From positions 1 to 48,779 of the IMG/VR virus record IMGVR_UViG_3300025853_000145: a stretch of 48,779 nucleotides of DNA. One strand, given 5' to 3'. Made by a program: the position numbers and the translations under genes. This document shows, piece after piece, positions 16,048 through 23,914 of the stretch. Numbering within the stretch: the stretch's first letter is position 1; each line of letters starts with the position of its first letter. A model generated the notes under the pieces. It had not been told where the DNA came from, did not search any database, and worked only from the letters and a program-made list of their open reading frames with translations. Origin of the DNA: a virus.

Positions 16048-17770
16048 AAATATTCGTTGGCGTAATTTTCTTTCTACCGGGCAACATTTCACAGAAGTTG
16101 AACTGGATAAAACTTCTACAACTCTTATTATCGGAACAAACGGGGCTGGCAAGTCAACTATTCTTGATGCATTGACTTTTTCTTTGTATGGAAAGTCATT
16201 CCGTAAGATTAATAAAAATCAACTCATCAATACTACCAATGAGAAGAATTGTTTGGTAGAAATTGAATTTGATTTGAATGGAACTGAGTGGAAAATTGAG
16301 AGAGGAATTAAACCTAATATTTTTAAAATTCATAGAGATGGTGAAGAGTTAGATCAATCACACTCTGCCATTGATCAACAAAAGTGGTTGGAACAGAATG
16401 TCTTAAAGATGAACTATAAGAGTTTTACTCAAATTGTAATTCTTGGTTCTTCCACTTTTGTTCCTTTTATGCAACTTCCTGTTTCGAGTAGAAGAGAAGT
16501 TGTGGAAGATCTTTTGGATATTAAGATTTTTTCATCGATGAATACTCTCATCAAGGAAAAGATTCGAACAATTCGAGATGAAATTAAAACCTTTGAATTG
16601 AAAAAAGAATCACTTAAAGATAAAGTTGAAATGCAAAAAAACTTTATTGATGAGATTCTGAGTGAAGGTAAGAAGAATATTGAGGAAAAGTGTCAAGTTA
16701 TTAGTGATCTCAATGTAGAAATTGAAAAGTATACACAAGATAATGATCATCTTCGTGAAGAGGTAGATACTCAATCATCAATTGTCAGTGAGTTTGAAGA
16801 TGCTTCCTCTAAATTGAAAGAATATGGAAACTGTAAAGGTAAGATTACTCAAAAAATTAGTAACATCGTAAAAGAACACAAATTTTTTACTGAGAATACT
16901 GTATGTCCTACCTGTGATCAAGATATTGAAGAATCATTTCGTGTAAATAGAATCAAGGACTCTCAAGATAAAGCACAAGAATTGCAGAAGGGATTTCAAG
17001 AACTTCAAGAAGCAATTGAAAAAGAGGAGTTGAGAGAGTCAAAATTTAATACTATTTCAGGAGTTATTCGAAAGTTACTTAATGACGTTAATCAAAACAA
17101 TACTAACATCTCTGGATGTCAGAAACAGATCAAGAGACTGGAATCAGAAATTCAAACTACTGCCAACAGACTTGAAAATAGAAATTCTGAACATGAGAAG
17201 TTAGAGTCTTTCAGAGAAAAGTTGGAAGATACTTACCAACAACTTGCCGATTTAAAAGAAAAAATTTCATATTATGATTTTTCTTATAATCTTCTGAAAG
17301 ACGGTGGAGTAAAATCTCTAATCGTCAAAAAGTATCTTCCACTGATTAATCAATCGGTGAACAAGTATCTCCAGTTAATGGACTTTTATATCAATTTTAA
17401 ACTCGATGATGAGTTTAATGAAACAATTGAATCTCCAATTCATGAAGACTTTTCATATTCTTCTTTTTCTGAAGGAGAGAAAATGAGAATTGATTTAGCT
17501 CTTCTTTTCACTTGGAGAGAGATTGCAAGATTTAAAAATTCTGTAAATACAAATCTTTTGATTATGGATGAGGTTTTTGACTCTTCTCTTGATGGATTTG
17601 GAACTGAAGAATTCTTAAAAATTATTAGATATGTGATTAAAGATGCTAACATCTTTGTCATTTCTCATAAAAATGGTCTTGAAGATAAGTTTGATGATGT
17701 AATAAAATTTGAAAAGGTCAAAGGATTCTCAAGGATGGTGACAGAAGATGGTTCTCAAGTGGACACATGA
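16034..17770 (+). CDS. gp46: Recombination endonuclease subunit gp46 (Rad50/SbcC-like)
   Basis: SMC-like ATPase partner of gp47; 578 residues (T4 gp46 is 560). Walker A IGTNGAGKST lies at residues 33-42 and the zinc-hook CPTC at about 290-293 between two coiled-coil arms. The ABC signature SFSEGEKMR lies near 477, and Walker B LLIMDEVFDSSLD near 508. The ATG at 16034 gives the standard MITFKNIRWRNFLS start; an upstream TTG at 16022 is not needed. It overlaps the DUF3110-like gene by 14 bases. Confidence 0.96.
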   Translation: MITFKNIRWRNFLSTGQHFTEVELDKTSTTLIIGTNGAGKSTILDALTFSLYGKSFRKINKNQLINTTNEKNCLVEIEFDLNGTEWKIERGIKPNIFKIHRDGEELDQSHSAIDQQKWLEQNVLKMNYKSFTQIVILGSSTFVPFMQLPVSSRREVVEDLLDIKIFSSMNTLIKEKIRTIRDEIKTFELKKESLKDKVEMQKNFIDEILSEGKKNIEEKCQVISDLNVEIEKYTQDNDHLREEVDTQSSIVSEFEDASSKLKEYGNCKGKITQKISNIVKEHKFFTENTVCPTCDQDIEESFRVNRIKDSQDKAQELQKGFQELQEAIEKEELRESKFNTISGVIRKLLNDVNQNNTNISGCQKQIKRLESEIQTTANRLENRNSEHEKLESFREKLEDTYQQLADLKEKISYYDFSYNLLKDGGVKSLIVKKYLPLINQSVNKYLQLMDFYINFKLDDEFNETIESPIHEDFSYSSFSEGEKMRIDLALLFTWREIARFKNSVNTNLLIMDEVFDSSLDGFGTEEFLKIIRYVIKDANIFVISHKNGLEDKFDDVIKFEKVKGFSRMVTEDGSQVDT

Positions 17771-17811
17771 AAAACTGTCACTGGTAACTCCCAGCAGGAT
17801 CTGAAGTTTGG

Positions 17812-17840
17812 TATTATATGGGTAACGGAGAAAACTACCC
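17812..17840 (+). promoter_or_regulatory. -10 element and Shine-Dalgarno-bearing hairpin before the VWA gene
   Basis: TATTAT at 17812-17817 could be a -10 box, with no clear -35. A GGGTA / TACCC hairpin (17820-17840) directly abuts the ATG at 17841 and displays CGGAG in its loop. The start region would be close to the transcript 5' end if this promoter is used. Confidence 0.45.
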
Positions 17841-19970
17841 ATGCCGATCAATTACGAAATCAAGTCCCAGCTGGCTAAACTTCTTGCAACAGAAGATCTG
17901 ATTGTAGAGAATCGTAATGTTGAGACGGCTCAATTTGATGTTGAACGTCGTATTCTGACTCTTCCTATGTGGAAACGAGCCAGTAATGATGTCTACGATA
18001 TGCTTGTAGGTCATGAAGTTGGTCATGCACTTTACACTCCTAATGATTGGTCTTTTGAGGGTAAGATTCCTAAACAGTTTGTCAATGTGACTGAAGATGC
18101 TCGTATTGAGAAACTGATGAAACGTCGGTATTCTGGTATCTCAAAAACCTTTTACAGAGGTTATAAAGAACTTTCTGAAGATGATTTCTTTGGTCTTGAA
18201 GAAGAAGATCTTTCTAAAATGAATCTTGCAGATCGTGTAAATCTTTGGTTCAAGATTGGTAACTTTGTTGATATTCCTATCCAAAGAGGTGAGGAGATGG
18301 AAATTGTCAACATGATTTCTGAATGTGAGACTTTTTCAGATGCAGTTCTTGCAGCTGAGGTTCTGTACAAGTACTGTAAATCTGAACAACAGAAAGTTTC
18401 AGATATTGAAACTCCCAATCAGAAATCTGGTAAAGGTGAAGATGGTATGACTCATGAAGAAATGATTGAGGAGGCAGAAAAGAGAGAAGATGAAAATCTT
18501 GAATCAAGTAGTGGTGGTGATAGTAGTTCAAGTGTAGATAGTTCTAATGATACTAATGAAGAACCAAAGGTTGAAACTGATAGTACTTTTAGTGATGGAG
18601 TTCAGGAACTGAACGGGAATGAGAGTTCCAGTGATTCGGTTTATTTTGAAGTTCCTAAAGTAAATCTTGAAGAAATTGTAATTTCTAATAACAAAGTTTA
18701 TTCTGAATTGCAAGATTTCTTTACTGATCAGACAACTTCCAAAGAATATTGGGATTCATATTATGAAGAATATCTTTGGCCTAAACCTACAGATTATAGT
18801 ATTGCTGACAATGATTATAAAAAATTCAAGTCTTCTGCACAAAAAGAAGTGAATTACTTGGTGAAAGAGTTTGAATCTAAAAAGTCTGCAGATTCTTATT
18901 CACGAGCCACAACTGCAAGAACTGGTGTTTTGGATTGTTCTAAACTCCATACTTACAAATATAATGAAGACCTATTCAAGAGAGTTACTACTCTTGCTGA
19001 TGGTAAAAATCATGGATTGATTTTTATTCTTGATTGGTCTGGTTCAATGTCAAATACTCTTCTTGATACTGTTAAACAACTCTACAATCTGATTATTTTT
19101 TGTAATAAAGTAAAAATTCCCTTTGATGTTTATGCCTTTACTAATAATTACATCGACGAAAATTGCTCAAGGTATAATAAAAAATGGCAAGACATCACCT
19201 ATCAGGAGTTTGGTGAATATAAGTTGAACATCGGTAGAGATATGAATCTTATTCATTTTTTCACCAGTGATGTGAAAAAGAATGAACTTGAAAAGCAGAT
19301 GCTTTATTTTTGGAGATTGGCTTACTCTAATTCATGTAGGGGTTACTATGACATTCCTTCAAATTATTCTCTAAGTGGAACTCCTTTGAATGAGTCTATT
19401 ATTTGTCTTCATGAGATTATTCCTCAATTTCAAAAGAAGAATAAGGTTCAAAAAGTTCAATGTGTTATTTTGACGGATGGAGAAGCTAATTCTGTTCCAT
19501 TTTTTAGTCCCTATACTTATAATGGTGTTACGGAAATTGGAAATCATTATCCTAAAATTGGAAGTTATCTTCGAAATCGTAAAACAGGACACACTTACCA
19601 GATTGAATATGAATTTTATAAATTTACAGAAGTTTTGTTGAAAGACTTGAGGGAGAAATTTCCACAGGTAAATTTTATTGGAATTCGTATTCTTACAAGT
19701 AGTGAATTTAGTAAATTCATTCATAGGTATGAATCTTCCATTAGTGATGATAAATATAAAAAAATGAAAAAAGAAAAATTTTGTAACATTAAAACTTCTG
19801 GATATACTTCTTACTTTGGTATGTTAAATTCTTCTTTGAATACTGATACGAATTTTGATGTTGAAGATGGAGCTTCTAAATCAAAAATTAAGTCAGCTTT
19901 CATCAAAAACTTGAAATCTAAATCAATGAACAAAAAGGTTCTAAATCAGTTCATCGATCTGATTTGTTGA
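17841..19970 (+). CDS. Metallopeptidase-VWA protein (DUF2201/CobT-like), partner of the CobS-like ATPase
   Basis: 709 residues. N-terminal gluzincin-like peptidase site: HEVGH at 58-62, then VNVTEDARIEKLMKRRY, which supplies a likely third ligand region. A Ser/Asp/Glu-rich linker spans about 195-270. A C-terminal VWA domain has the MIDAS motif DWSGS near residues 399-403 and later ILTDGE. This HExxH plus VWA layout matches the DUF2201-type putative metallopeptidases normally encoded beside MoxR-type ATPases. CobT of cobaltochelatase shares the VWA part. The next gene is such an ATPase. Substrate unknown; a chaperone or protein-remodelling role is inferred. Followed by a strong hairpin. Confidence 0.85.
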   Translation: MPINYEIKSQLAKLLATEDLIVENRNVETAQFDVERRILTLPMWKRASNDVYDMLVGHEVGHALYTPNDWSFEGKIPKQFVNVTEDARIEKLMKRRYSGISKTFYRGYKELSEDDFFGLEEEDLSKMNLADRVNLWFKIGNFVDIPIQRGEEMEIVNMISECETFSDAVLAAEVLYKYCKSEQQKVSDIETPNQKSGKGEDGMTHEEMIEEAEKREDENLESSSGGDSSSSVDSSNDTNEEPKVETDSTFSDGVQELNGNESSSDSVYFEVPKVNLEEIVISNNKVYSELQDFFTDQTTSKEYWDSYYEEYLWPKPTDYSIADNDYKKFKSSAQKEVNYLVKEFESKKSADSYSRATTARTGVLDCSKLHTYKYNEDLFKRVTTLADGKNHGLIFILDWSGSMSNTLLDTVKQLYNLIIFCNKVKIPFDVYAFTNNYIDENCSRYNKKWQDITYQEFGEYKLNIGRDMNLIHFFTSDVKKNELEKQMLYFWRLAYSNSCRGYYDIPSNYSLSGTPLNESIICLHEIIPQFQKKNKVQKVQCVILTDGEANSVPFFSPYTYNGVTEIGNHYPKIGSYLRNRKTGHTYQIEYEFYKFTEVLLKDLREKFPQVNFIGIRILTSSEFSKFIHRYESSISDDKYKKMKKEKFCNIKTSGYTSYFGMLNSSLNTDTNFDVEDGASKSKIKSAFIKNLKSKSMNKKVLNQFIDLIC

Positions 19971-19986
19971 CCACTTTGATAAGTGT

Positions 19987-20016
19987 CACAGGAGGTGGGG
20001 AGACCTCCCTCCTGTG
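19987..20016 (+). terminator. Hairpin terminator or attenuator after the VWA gene
   Basis: A 9-bp perfect stem CACAGGAGG / CCTCCTGTG spans 19987-20016, with an alternative inner pairing GGAGGT / ACCTCC. No long T-run follows (GGGTTATAAT), so termination may be partial. Confidence 0.6.
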
Positions 20017-20019
20017 GGT

Positions 20020-20025
20020 TATAAT
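20020..20025 (+). promoter_or_regulatory. -10 box TATAAT upstream of cobS-like gene
   Basis: TATAAT lies four bases after the hairpin and 30 bases before the cobS-like ATG at 20056. A matching -35 box is not evident. It would allow the ATPase to be expressed separately from the VWA gene. Confidence 0.5.
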
Positions 20026-20055
20026 ATACTCGTAGGACAAAACCACTACTTCATC

Positions 20056-21162
20056 ATGTCTATCTCTTCTGAATACATTGTCAGTTCACTTCAAAACCTT
20101 TACGGGGAAAACGTTACATCTGGTGACATTCGTGCCTGGTGTGCAATGAATGGATGTAACTATCAAACGGTTACTAACAAACTGACTGATTATAAAATCG
20201 GTCGTGGTAAATGGAATCTTGAAGTAACAAAAGAATCAGTTCAGGAATTGGAAGTATCTTATAATTCTCCTGCAGTAACACCTGCAATCGAACAAAACCT
20301 TATCCCAGAAAAAGATGATACCTTCGTCAAGTTTGGTAATTTCGGTGATATTAAAAAGATTATTCAGTCCAATCTTTTCTATCCTGCGTTCATTACAGGA
20401 CTTTCTGGAAACGGTAAAACGTTCCTGGTTGAACAGTCATGTGCACAACTCAAGAGGGAATTGATCCGTGTTAACATCACGATCGAAACTGATGAGGATG
20501 ATCTTATTGGTGGTTTTCGTCTTGTTAATGGTGAAACTGTATGGCACAATGGTCCTGTCATTGAGGCACTTGATCGGGGAGCTGTGTTGCTTCTAGATGA
20601 GATTGACTTGGCATCTAATAAGATTCTGTGTCTTCAATCTATTCTTGAAGGTAAGGGAGTCTTCTTGAAAAAGATTGGTAAGTTCGTTCAACCTAAAGAT
20701 GGTTTCAACGTTATTGCCACAGCAAACACTAAGGGTAAGGGTTCAGATGATGGACGATTTATTGGAACCAACGTTCTCAATGAAGCATTCCTAGAACGAT
20801 TCCCTGTAACTTTTGAGCAAGAGTATCCTACTCCTGCCAATGAATCAAAGATTCTGATGAAGGTTGCTGAGTCTCTTGGTGTTAATGATGATAATTTCAT
20901 CACTCGTCTTGTAGATTGGGGTGACATTATTCGTAAAACCTTCTATGATGGTGGTATTGACGAGATTATCAGTACTCGTCGTTTGGTTCATATCATCAAA
21001 GCATTTGAAATTTTTGGTGATAAAGCAAAAGCAATTCAGGTATGTCTGAATCGTTTTGATGATGAAACCAAACAAGTTTTTATGGAACTTTATGATAAAG
21101 TAGATTCTGAGTTCCAAATGCCTTCTGAAAAAGGATCTCTTGACTCTGAAAACTTCTCTTGA
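20056..21162 (+). CDS. cobS: CobS-like (MoxR family) AAA+ ATPase
   Basis: 368 residues from the ATG at 20056; an in-frame TTG 42 bases upstream lies in the terminator hairpin and is unlikely. Walker A GLSGNGKT lies at about residue 114 and Walker B LLLDEIDLAS near 178. Sensor-type segments follow (VIATANTKGKG, FLERFP). An N-terminal extension of about 90 residues has its own small helical domain. Cyanophages commonly carry this gene as cobS, named for the cobaltochelatase subunit. Its direct neighbour here is a metallopeptidase-VWA protein, which makes a MoxR-VWA remodelling pair more likely than cobalt insertion into cobalamin. No other cobalamin gene is present. Confidence 0.9.
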   Translation: MSISSEYIVSSLQNLYGENVTSGDIRAWCAMNGCNYQTVTNKLTDYKIGRGKWNLEVTKESVQELEVSYNSPAVTPAIEQNLIPEKDDTFVKFGNFGDIKKIIQSNLFYPAFITGLSGNGKTFLVEQSCAQLKRELIRVNITIETDEDDLIGGFRLVNGETVWHNGPVIEALDRGAVLLLDEIDLASNKILCLQSILEGKGVFLKKIGKFVQPKDGFNVIATANTKGKGSDDGRFIGTNVLNEAFLERFPVTFEQEYPTPANESKILMKVAESLGVNDDNFITRLVDWGDIIRKTFYDGGIDEIISTRRLVHIIKAFEIFGDKAKAIQVCLNRFDDETKQVFMELYDKVDSEFQMPSEKGSLDSENFS

Positions 21163-21168
21163 TATAAT
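21140..21168 (+). promoter_or_regulatory. Sigma-70-type promoter at the 3' end of cobS
   Basis: TTGACT at 21140-21145, a 17-base spacer and TATAAT at 21163-21168. Expected transcription start is about 21175, practically on the next gene's ATG at 21174. That message would be leaderless, or would serve from an internal start and the clamp gene. Confidence 0.65.
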
Positions 21169-21173
21169 CTAAT

Positions 21174-21614
21174 ATGAAAAACTCTGAATCAAATTGTCAA
21201 AGTGAATTCTGGGACAATTACTGGAAAACCCACGATGAAATTTATGGTAGTGGTGATGATTACTTACAAATTATTGGAAATGCAATGAACGAAAATAATT
21301 ATGTTAATGAAGAATTAAATCCTCCAAATCACTGGAAGTATAATGAAGAAGAGATTGTAAAAGAACTCCTTGAATATATTCGAGGAACTTACAGTCAGCA
21401 CTATTCTGCTGGTGATGATAAAATCCAAACACTGGATTTGATTGAGGCATGTGGTGATGGTGAAGCATTCTGTAGATCTAACATTCTGAAGTATGCTTCT
21501 CGATATGATAAAAAAGGTACTGCTCGTATGGACATCATGAAGGTTATGCATTATGCAGTTCTTCTCATGAATTTCAACGATCGCAATGCACAACGTGAAA
21601 CTTACAACCAATGA
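21174..21614 (+). CDS. DUF3310 protein (SaV-like/T7 gp1.7-related)
   Basis: 146 residues. The C-terminal two thirds carry the DUF3310 signature: PPNHWKY, then YIRGTYSQHY, TLDLIEACG, FCRSNILKYASRYDKKG and DIMKVMHYAVLL. T7 gp1.7, a nucleotide kinase, belongs to this family, so a role in nucleotide metabolism is possible but not proven. The first 37 residues are not conserved in the family, and an internal ATG at 21285 is an alternative start. That matters because the promoter at 21140-21168 would start transcription right at 21174. It overlaps the clamp gene by four bases. Confidence 0.85.
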   Translation: MKNSESNCQSEFWDNYWKTHDEIYGSGDDYLQIIGNAMNENNYVNEELNPPNHWKYNEEEIVKELLEYIRGTYSQHYSAGDDKIQTLDLIEACGDGEAFCRSNILKYASRYDKKGTARMDIMKVMHYAVLLMNFNDRNAQRETYNQ

Positions 21615-22282
21615 ACATGAAACTGTCTGAAACTACTGTCAATTTTCTCAAAAACTTTTCTTCGATCAATCAATCGATTCTTTTCAAAGAAGGTAACAAA
21701 CTGAGATCTATTTCTGTTATGAAGAATATTCTTGCAGAAGCAACAATTACGGAAGATATTCCTAAAGATTTTGGTATCTATGATCTCAATCAATTTTTGA
21801 ATGGTCTGAGCCTCCACTCAAATCCAGATCTTGATTTTACAAATAATGAGTATGTTCTCATCAAAGAAGGAAAGATGAGATCCAAGTACTTCTTTGCAGA
21901 TCCTACAGTAATTGTTTCTCCTCCTGAAAAAGAAATTTCACTTCCCACTGAAGATGTGAGTTTCGTAATCACAAGTCAACAACTTGAGAAACTTAAGAAA
22001 GCATCTTCTGTTTATCAACTTCCAGATATTTCTGTTATTGGTGAAGATGGTATTGTAAAACTGGTTGTTCGTGATAAGAAGAACGATACCTCTCACAAAT
22101 TTGATATCGAAGTTGGTGAAACTGATTCCGACTTTGTATTTAATTTCAAAGAGGAGAATTTGAAGATCCTTCCTGGAACCTATGATGTTGTAGTTTCCTC
22201 CAAACTTCTTTCTAGGTTTACGAGTCAGAATCACGATCTTTGTTATTATATCGCTCTTGAACCAGATTCTACTTTTGGGTGA
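21611..22282 (+). CDS. gp45: Sliding clamp gp45
   Basis: Trimeric DNA polymerase processivity clamp, also the coactivator of T4-type late transcription; 223 residues (T4 gp45 is 228). The N-terminal MKLSETTVNFLKNFSSINQSILF is typical, followed by the paired clamp domains DFGIYDLNQFLNGLSL and, near the end, ILPGTYDVVVSSKLLSRF. It overlaps DUF3310 (ATGA) and its stop overlaps the speD ATG (TGATG). A second ATG two codons later is possible. Confidence 0.95.
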   Translation: MNMKLSETTVNFLKNFSSINQSILFKEGNKLRSISVMKNILAEATITEDIPKDFGIYDLNQFLNGLSLHSNPDLDFTNNEYVLIKEGKMRSKYFFADPTVIVSPPEKEISLPTEDVSFVITSQQLEKLKKASSVYQLPDISVIGEDGIVKLVVRDKKNDTSHKFDIEVGETDSDFVFNFKEENLKILPGTYDVVVSSKLLSRFTSQNHDLCYYIALEPDSTFG

Positions 22283-22617
22283 TGAAACATATACTCTTCA
22301 CATTAAAGGGTTGTCCTTTTGAGTTATTGGATGATGAGGCACATATTCGTAATGTCCTTACAAATGCTGCCTCATTATCTGAGAGTACACTTCTAGGTAT
22401 TCAATCTCACAAATTTCAACCTCAAGGAGTTACTGCTGTTGCTCTTCTCGCAGAGTCTCACATCTCAATCCACACATGGCCTGAGAATGGTATGGCAGTC
22501 TGTGATGTGTTTACATGTGGTGAACATACAAATCCAAGGTCTGGTGCAACTTATATGTACGAGGCCATGGGTGCAACTGATTTAGTTTCTGAAACTTTTA
22601 AGAGACCTTTGGGATGA
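22282..22617 (+). CDS. speD: S-adenosylmethionine decarboxylase SpeD
   Basis: Makes decarboxylated SAM for spermidine synthesis. 111 residues, the small prokaryotic class, about 20 shorter than the Thermotoga enzyme. The self-cleavage site Glu58-Ser59 (LLAESHISIHTWPE) would generate the pyruvoyl cofactor. His64 and Cys79 (FTCGEH) complete the active site, with exactly the spacing I recall for Ser63/His68/Cys83 of Thermotoga SpeD. It is inserted within the clamp and clamp-loader gene group, with TGATG and ATGA overlaps on either side. speD is a known cyanophage auxiliary metabolic gene. No spermidine synthase gene is in this window. Confidence 0.93.
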   Translation: MKHILFTLKGCPFELLDDEAHIRNVLTNAASLSESTLLGIQSHKFQPQGVTAVALLAESHISIHTWPENGMAVCDVFTCGEHTNPRSGATYMYEAMGATDLVSETFKRPLG

Positions 22618-23150
22618 ATATTTTGAATATTTTTATTACTTCTCCGGACCCTTGGGAATCTGCAAGGGTTCTTCCTGACAAACACATCGTTAAGATGCCT
22701 TTAGAGACCTGTCAGATGCTTGCCATTGTGTGTTCTGAGAAATGGGGTCATGGGTTTGGAACCCTCCCTAAGGTCGATGGAACCCCCTACAAGACGGATA
22801 AAGGGTCTTTTAGGAATCATCCCTGTACCATATGGGCAAATGATTTTGTGATGAACTGGCAGTGGCTCTTGTCTCATGGATTGGCCCTTTGTAAGGAGTA
22901 TACGTTGAGGTATGGTAAGGTTCATACCTGTGAAGGTACTCTACTTCATGCTAAGACCATTCTCCCAACTGGAGATCCCACAGGACGTAGTGGTAAGGGT
23001 CCTAAACCCTTTGTGTTTGCAGGACCTGATGAGTTCAAGTATAATGAAACTGTTGATATCTATACAAAGTATAAGATGTATATTGCATCTAAACCTTGGG
23101 TAAAGGATAATTACCTTCGATTACCTAACCGTAAACCTGAATGGGTATGA
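22614..23150 (+). CDS. Conserved phage protein, possible distant endonuclease V-type fold
   Basis: 178 residues with well-conserved blocks: LPDKHIVKMPLETCQML near the N-terminus, then RNHPCTIWA, NWQWLLSHGLALCKEY, PDEFKYNE and a C-terminal SKPWVKDNYLRLPNRKPEW. The layout (LxDxH...E, central helical HG..LxxEY, C-terminal KPxW) recalls T4 endonuclease V (DenV), a pyrimidine-dimer glycosylase, but the resemblance is faint and remembered rather than computed. It is widespread in T4-like cyanophages. It overlaps speD by four bases and the next small gene by four bases. Confidence 0.6.
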   Translation: MNILNIFITSPDPWESARVLPDKHIVKMPLETCQMLAIVCSEKWGHGFGTLPKVDGTPYKTDKGSFRNHPCTIWANDFVMNWQWLLSHGLALCKEYTLRYGKVHTCEGTLLHAKTILPTGDPTGRSGKGPKPFVFAGPDEFKYNETVDIYTKYKMYIASKPWVKDNYLRLPNRKPEWV

Positions 23151-23296
23151 AAACAACATTGACTATTGATGATGATGGAGTATTGACATTCACAGAAGAA
23201 ATTCTCCAAGAAACTGGATGGAAAGAAGGAGATGTGTTAGAATGGATTGACTGTAAAGACGGTTCTTTTGAATTGAGGAAAATTGATGAGTCGTAA
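23147..23296 (+). CDS. Small AbrB/MazE-like DNA-binding protein
   Basis: 49 residues, ATG overlapping the previous stop (ATGA). TLTIDDDGVLTFTEEILQETGWKEGDVLEW...GSFELRK follows the swapped-hairpin AbrB/MazE pattern (v-x-i-d-x-d-G-r-i...lgl-x-x-G-D-x-l-x-w). It would act as a dimeric DNA-binding regulator. There is no toxin gene beside it, so an antitoxin role is not supported here. It ends five bases from the 3' end of the convergent GIY-YIG gene. Confidence 0.78.
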   Translation: MKTTLTIDDDGVLTFTEEILQETGWKEGDVLEWIDCKDGSFELRKIDES

Positions 23297-23300
23297 TGAA

Positions 23301-23879
23301 TTATCTGTGTATAACTCTTTTAGGTCTAATTCTATACCAATCTTTATGTTTGGGACTATCAATTCTTTTCCTTACAGATTTTGGTGTTCCTAAGGCTCTG
23401 TAGTATTCTTCTGCTTTTTTTATTGATTGAAACTCTTTTCCTTCACATACTACTGGATACGAGTTGGCCTTTGAAACTTTTTCTCTTGATGATTTAGGTT
23501 GAGTTTTCCCCAACATTCCATATGTTGCATATTCTTCTCTTGGTTTTCTTTTATGATATTCTTTCATTGATTGAATAAAGTTTGGGGAGTTTGATGTATC
23601 TCCTCCCTCTCCACCTTTAGTTAGATTGTAATGAGGTTGTAGTTTTTCAATCCAATACTTTTCTCTATCATCAAGTTCTAATACGGGAACTTCACATTCT
23701 ACAATTTTTATGGTAAAATTATTTTTCCCATATTTCCTAATTGCCTTGTATAAGGGAGTGTTACTTCTTTTGTATGATGACTCGTAGAGATGATTTCTAA
23801 ACCTCTCTTCAATAGTTTTTGTAGTTTTTCCAATATAAAAATTACCATTGATTTCATTGGTTATTTTGTATATAATCAT
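23301..23879 (-). CDS. GIY-YIG homing endonuclease
   Basis: 192 residues, the only minus-strand gene in the window. The catalytic domain opens with IIYKITNEINGNFYIGKT (a YKI / YIG form of GIY-YIG), followed by the conserved Arg in EERFRNH and the Glu in the DREKYWIEKL region. NUMOD3-like repeats (SMKEYHKRKP, GMLGKTQPKSSREKVSKA) and a C-terminal NUMOD1-like helix-turn-helix (FQSIKKAEEYYRALG) would bind DNA. This is the Seg-type architecture of free-standing T4 homing enzymes. It is inserted antiparallel between the AbrB-like gene and gp44, leaving both intact. Confidence 0.93.
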   Translation of the reverse strand: MIIYKITNEINGNFYIGKTTKTIEERFRNHLYESSYKRSNTPLYKAIRKYGKNNFTIKIVECEVPVLELDDREKYWIEKLQPHYNLTKGGEGGDTSNSPNFIQSMKEYHKRKPREEYATYGMLGKTQPKSSREKVSKANSYPVVCEGKEFQSIKKAEEYYRALGTPKSVRKRIDSPKHKDWYRIRPKRVIHR

Positions 23880-23901
23880 TATTGAAACTTACAGACCCTT
23901 T

Positions 23902-23908
23902 TATTTAT
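23902..23908 (-). promoter_or_regulatory. Late promoter motif on the minus strand for the GIY-YIG gene
   Basis: Read on the minus strand the sequence is TATAATAAATA, containing ATAAATA at 23902-23908 and an overlapping TATAAT. It lies about 23 bases upstream of the GIY-YIG ATG at 23879. This suggests an independent promoter that also faces away from gp44. Confidence 0.5.
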
Positions 23909-23914
23909 TATAAC

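Noticed and set aside
20014-20055. Upstream TTG start for the CobS-like gene
   Set aside because: It lies in the terminator hairpin and before the -10 box; the encoded GYNILVGQNHYFI is not typical and the ATG at 20056 is suitable.
20056-21162. True cobalamin-synthesis function for the cobS-like gene
   Set aside because: No cobN or other B12 gene is present, and the neighbour is a metallopeptidase-VWA protein, so I keep the name but not the function.
23147-23296. Toxin-antitoxin module based on the AbrB/MazE-like protein
   Set aside because: No toxin-like gene is adjacent; the neighbour is a homing endonuclease in the opposite direction.
23882-23911. Sigma-70 promoter TTGAAA-18-TATTAT before gp44
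   Set aside because: It would start transcription after the gp44 ATG at 23915. The TTATTTATTATAAC stretch is better read as a minus-strand promoter for the GIY-YIG gene.
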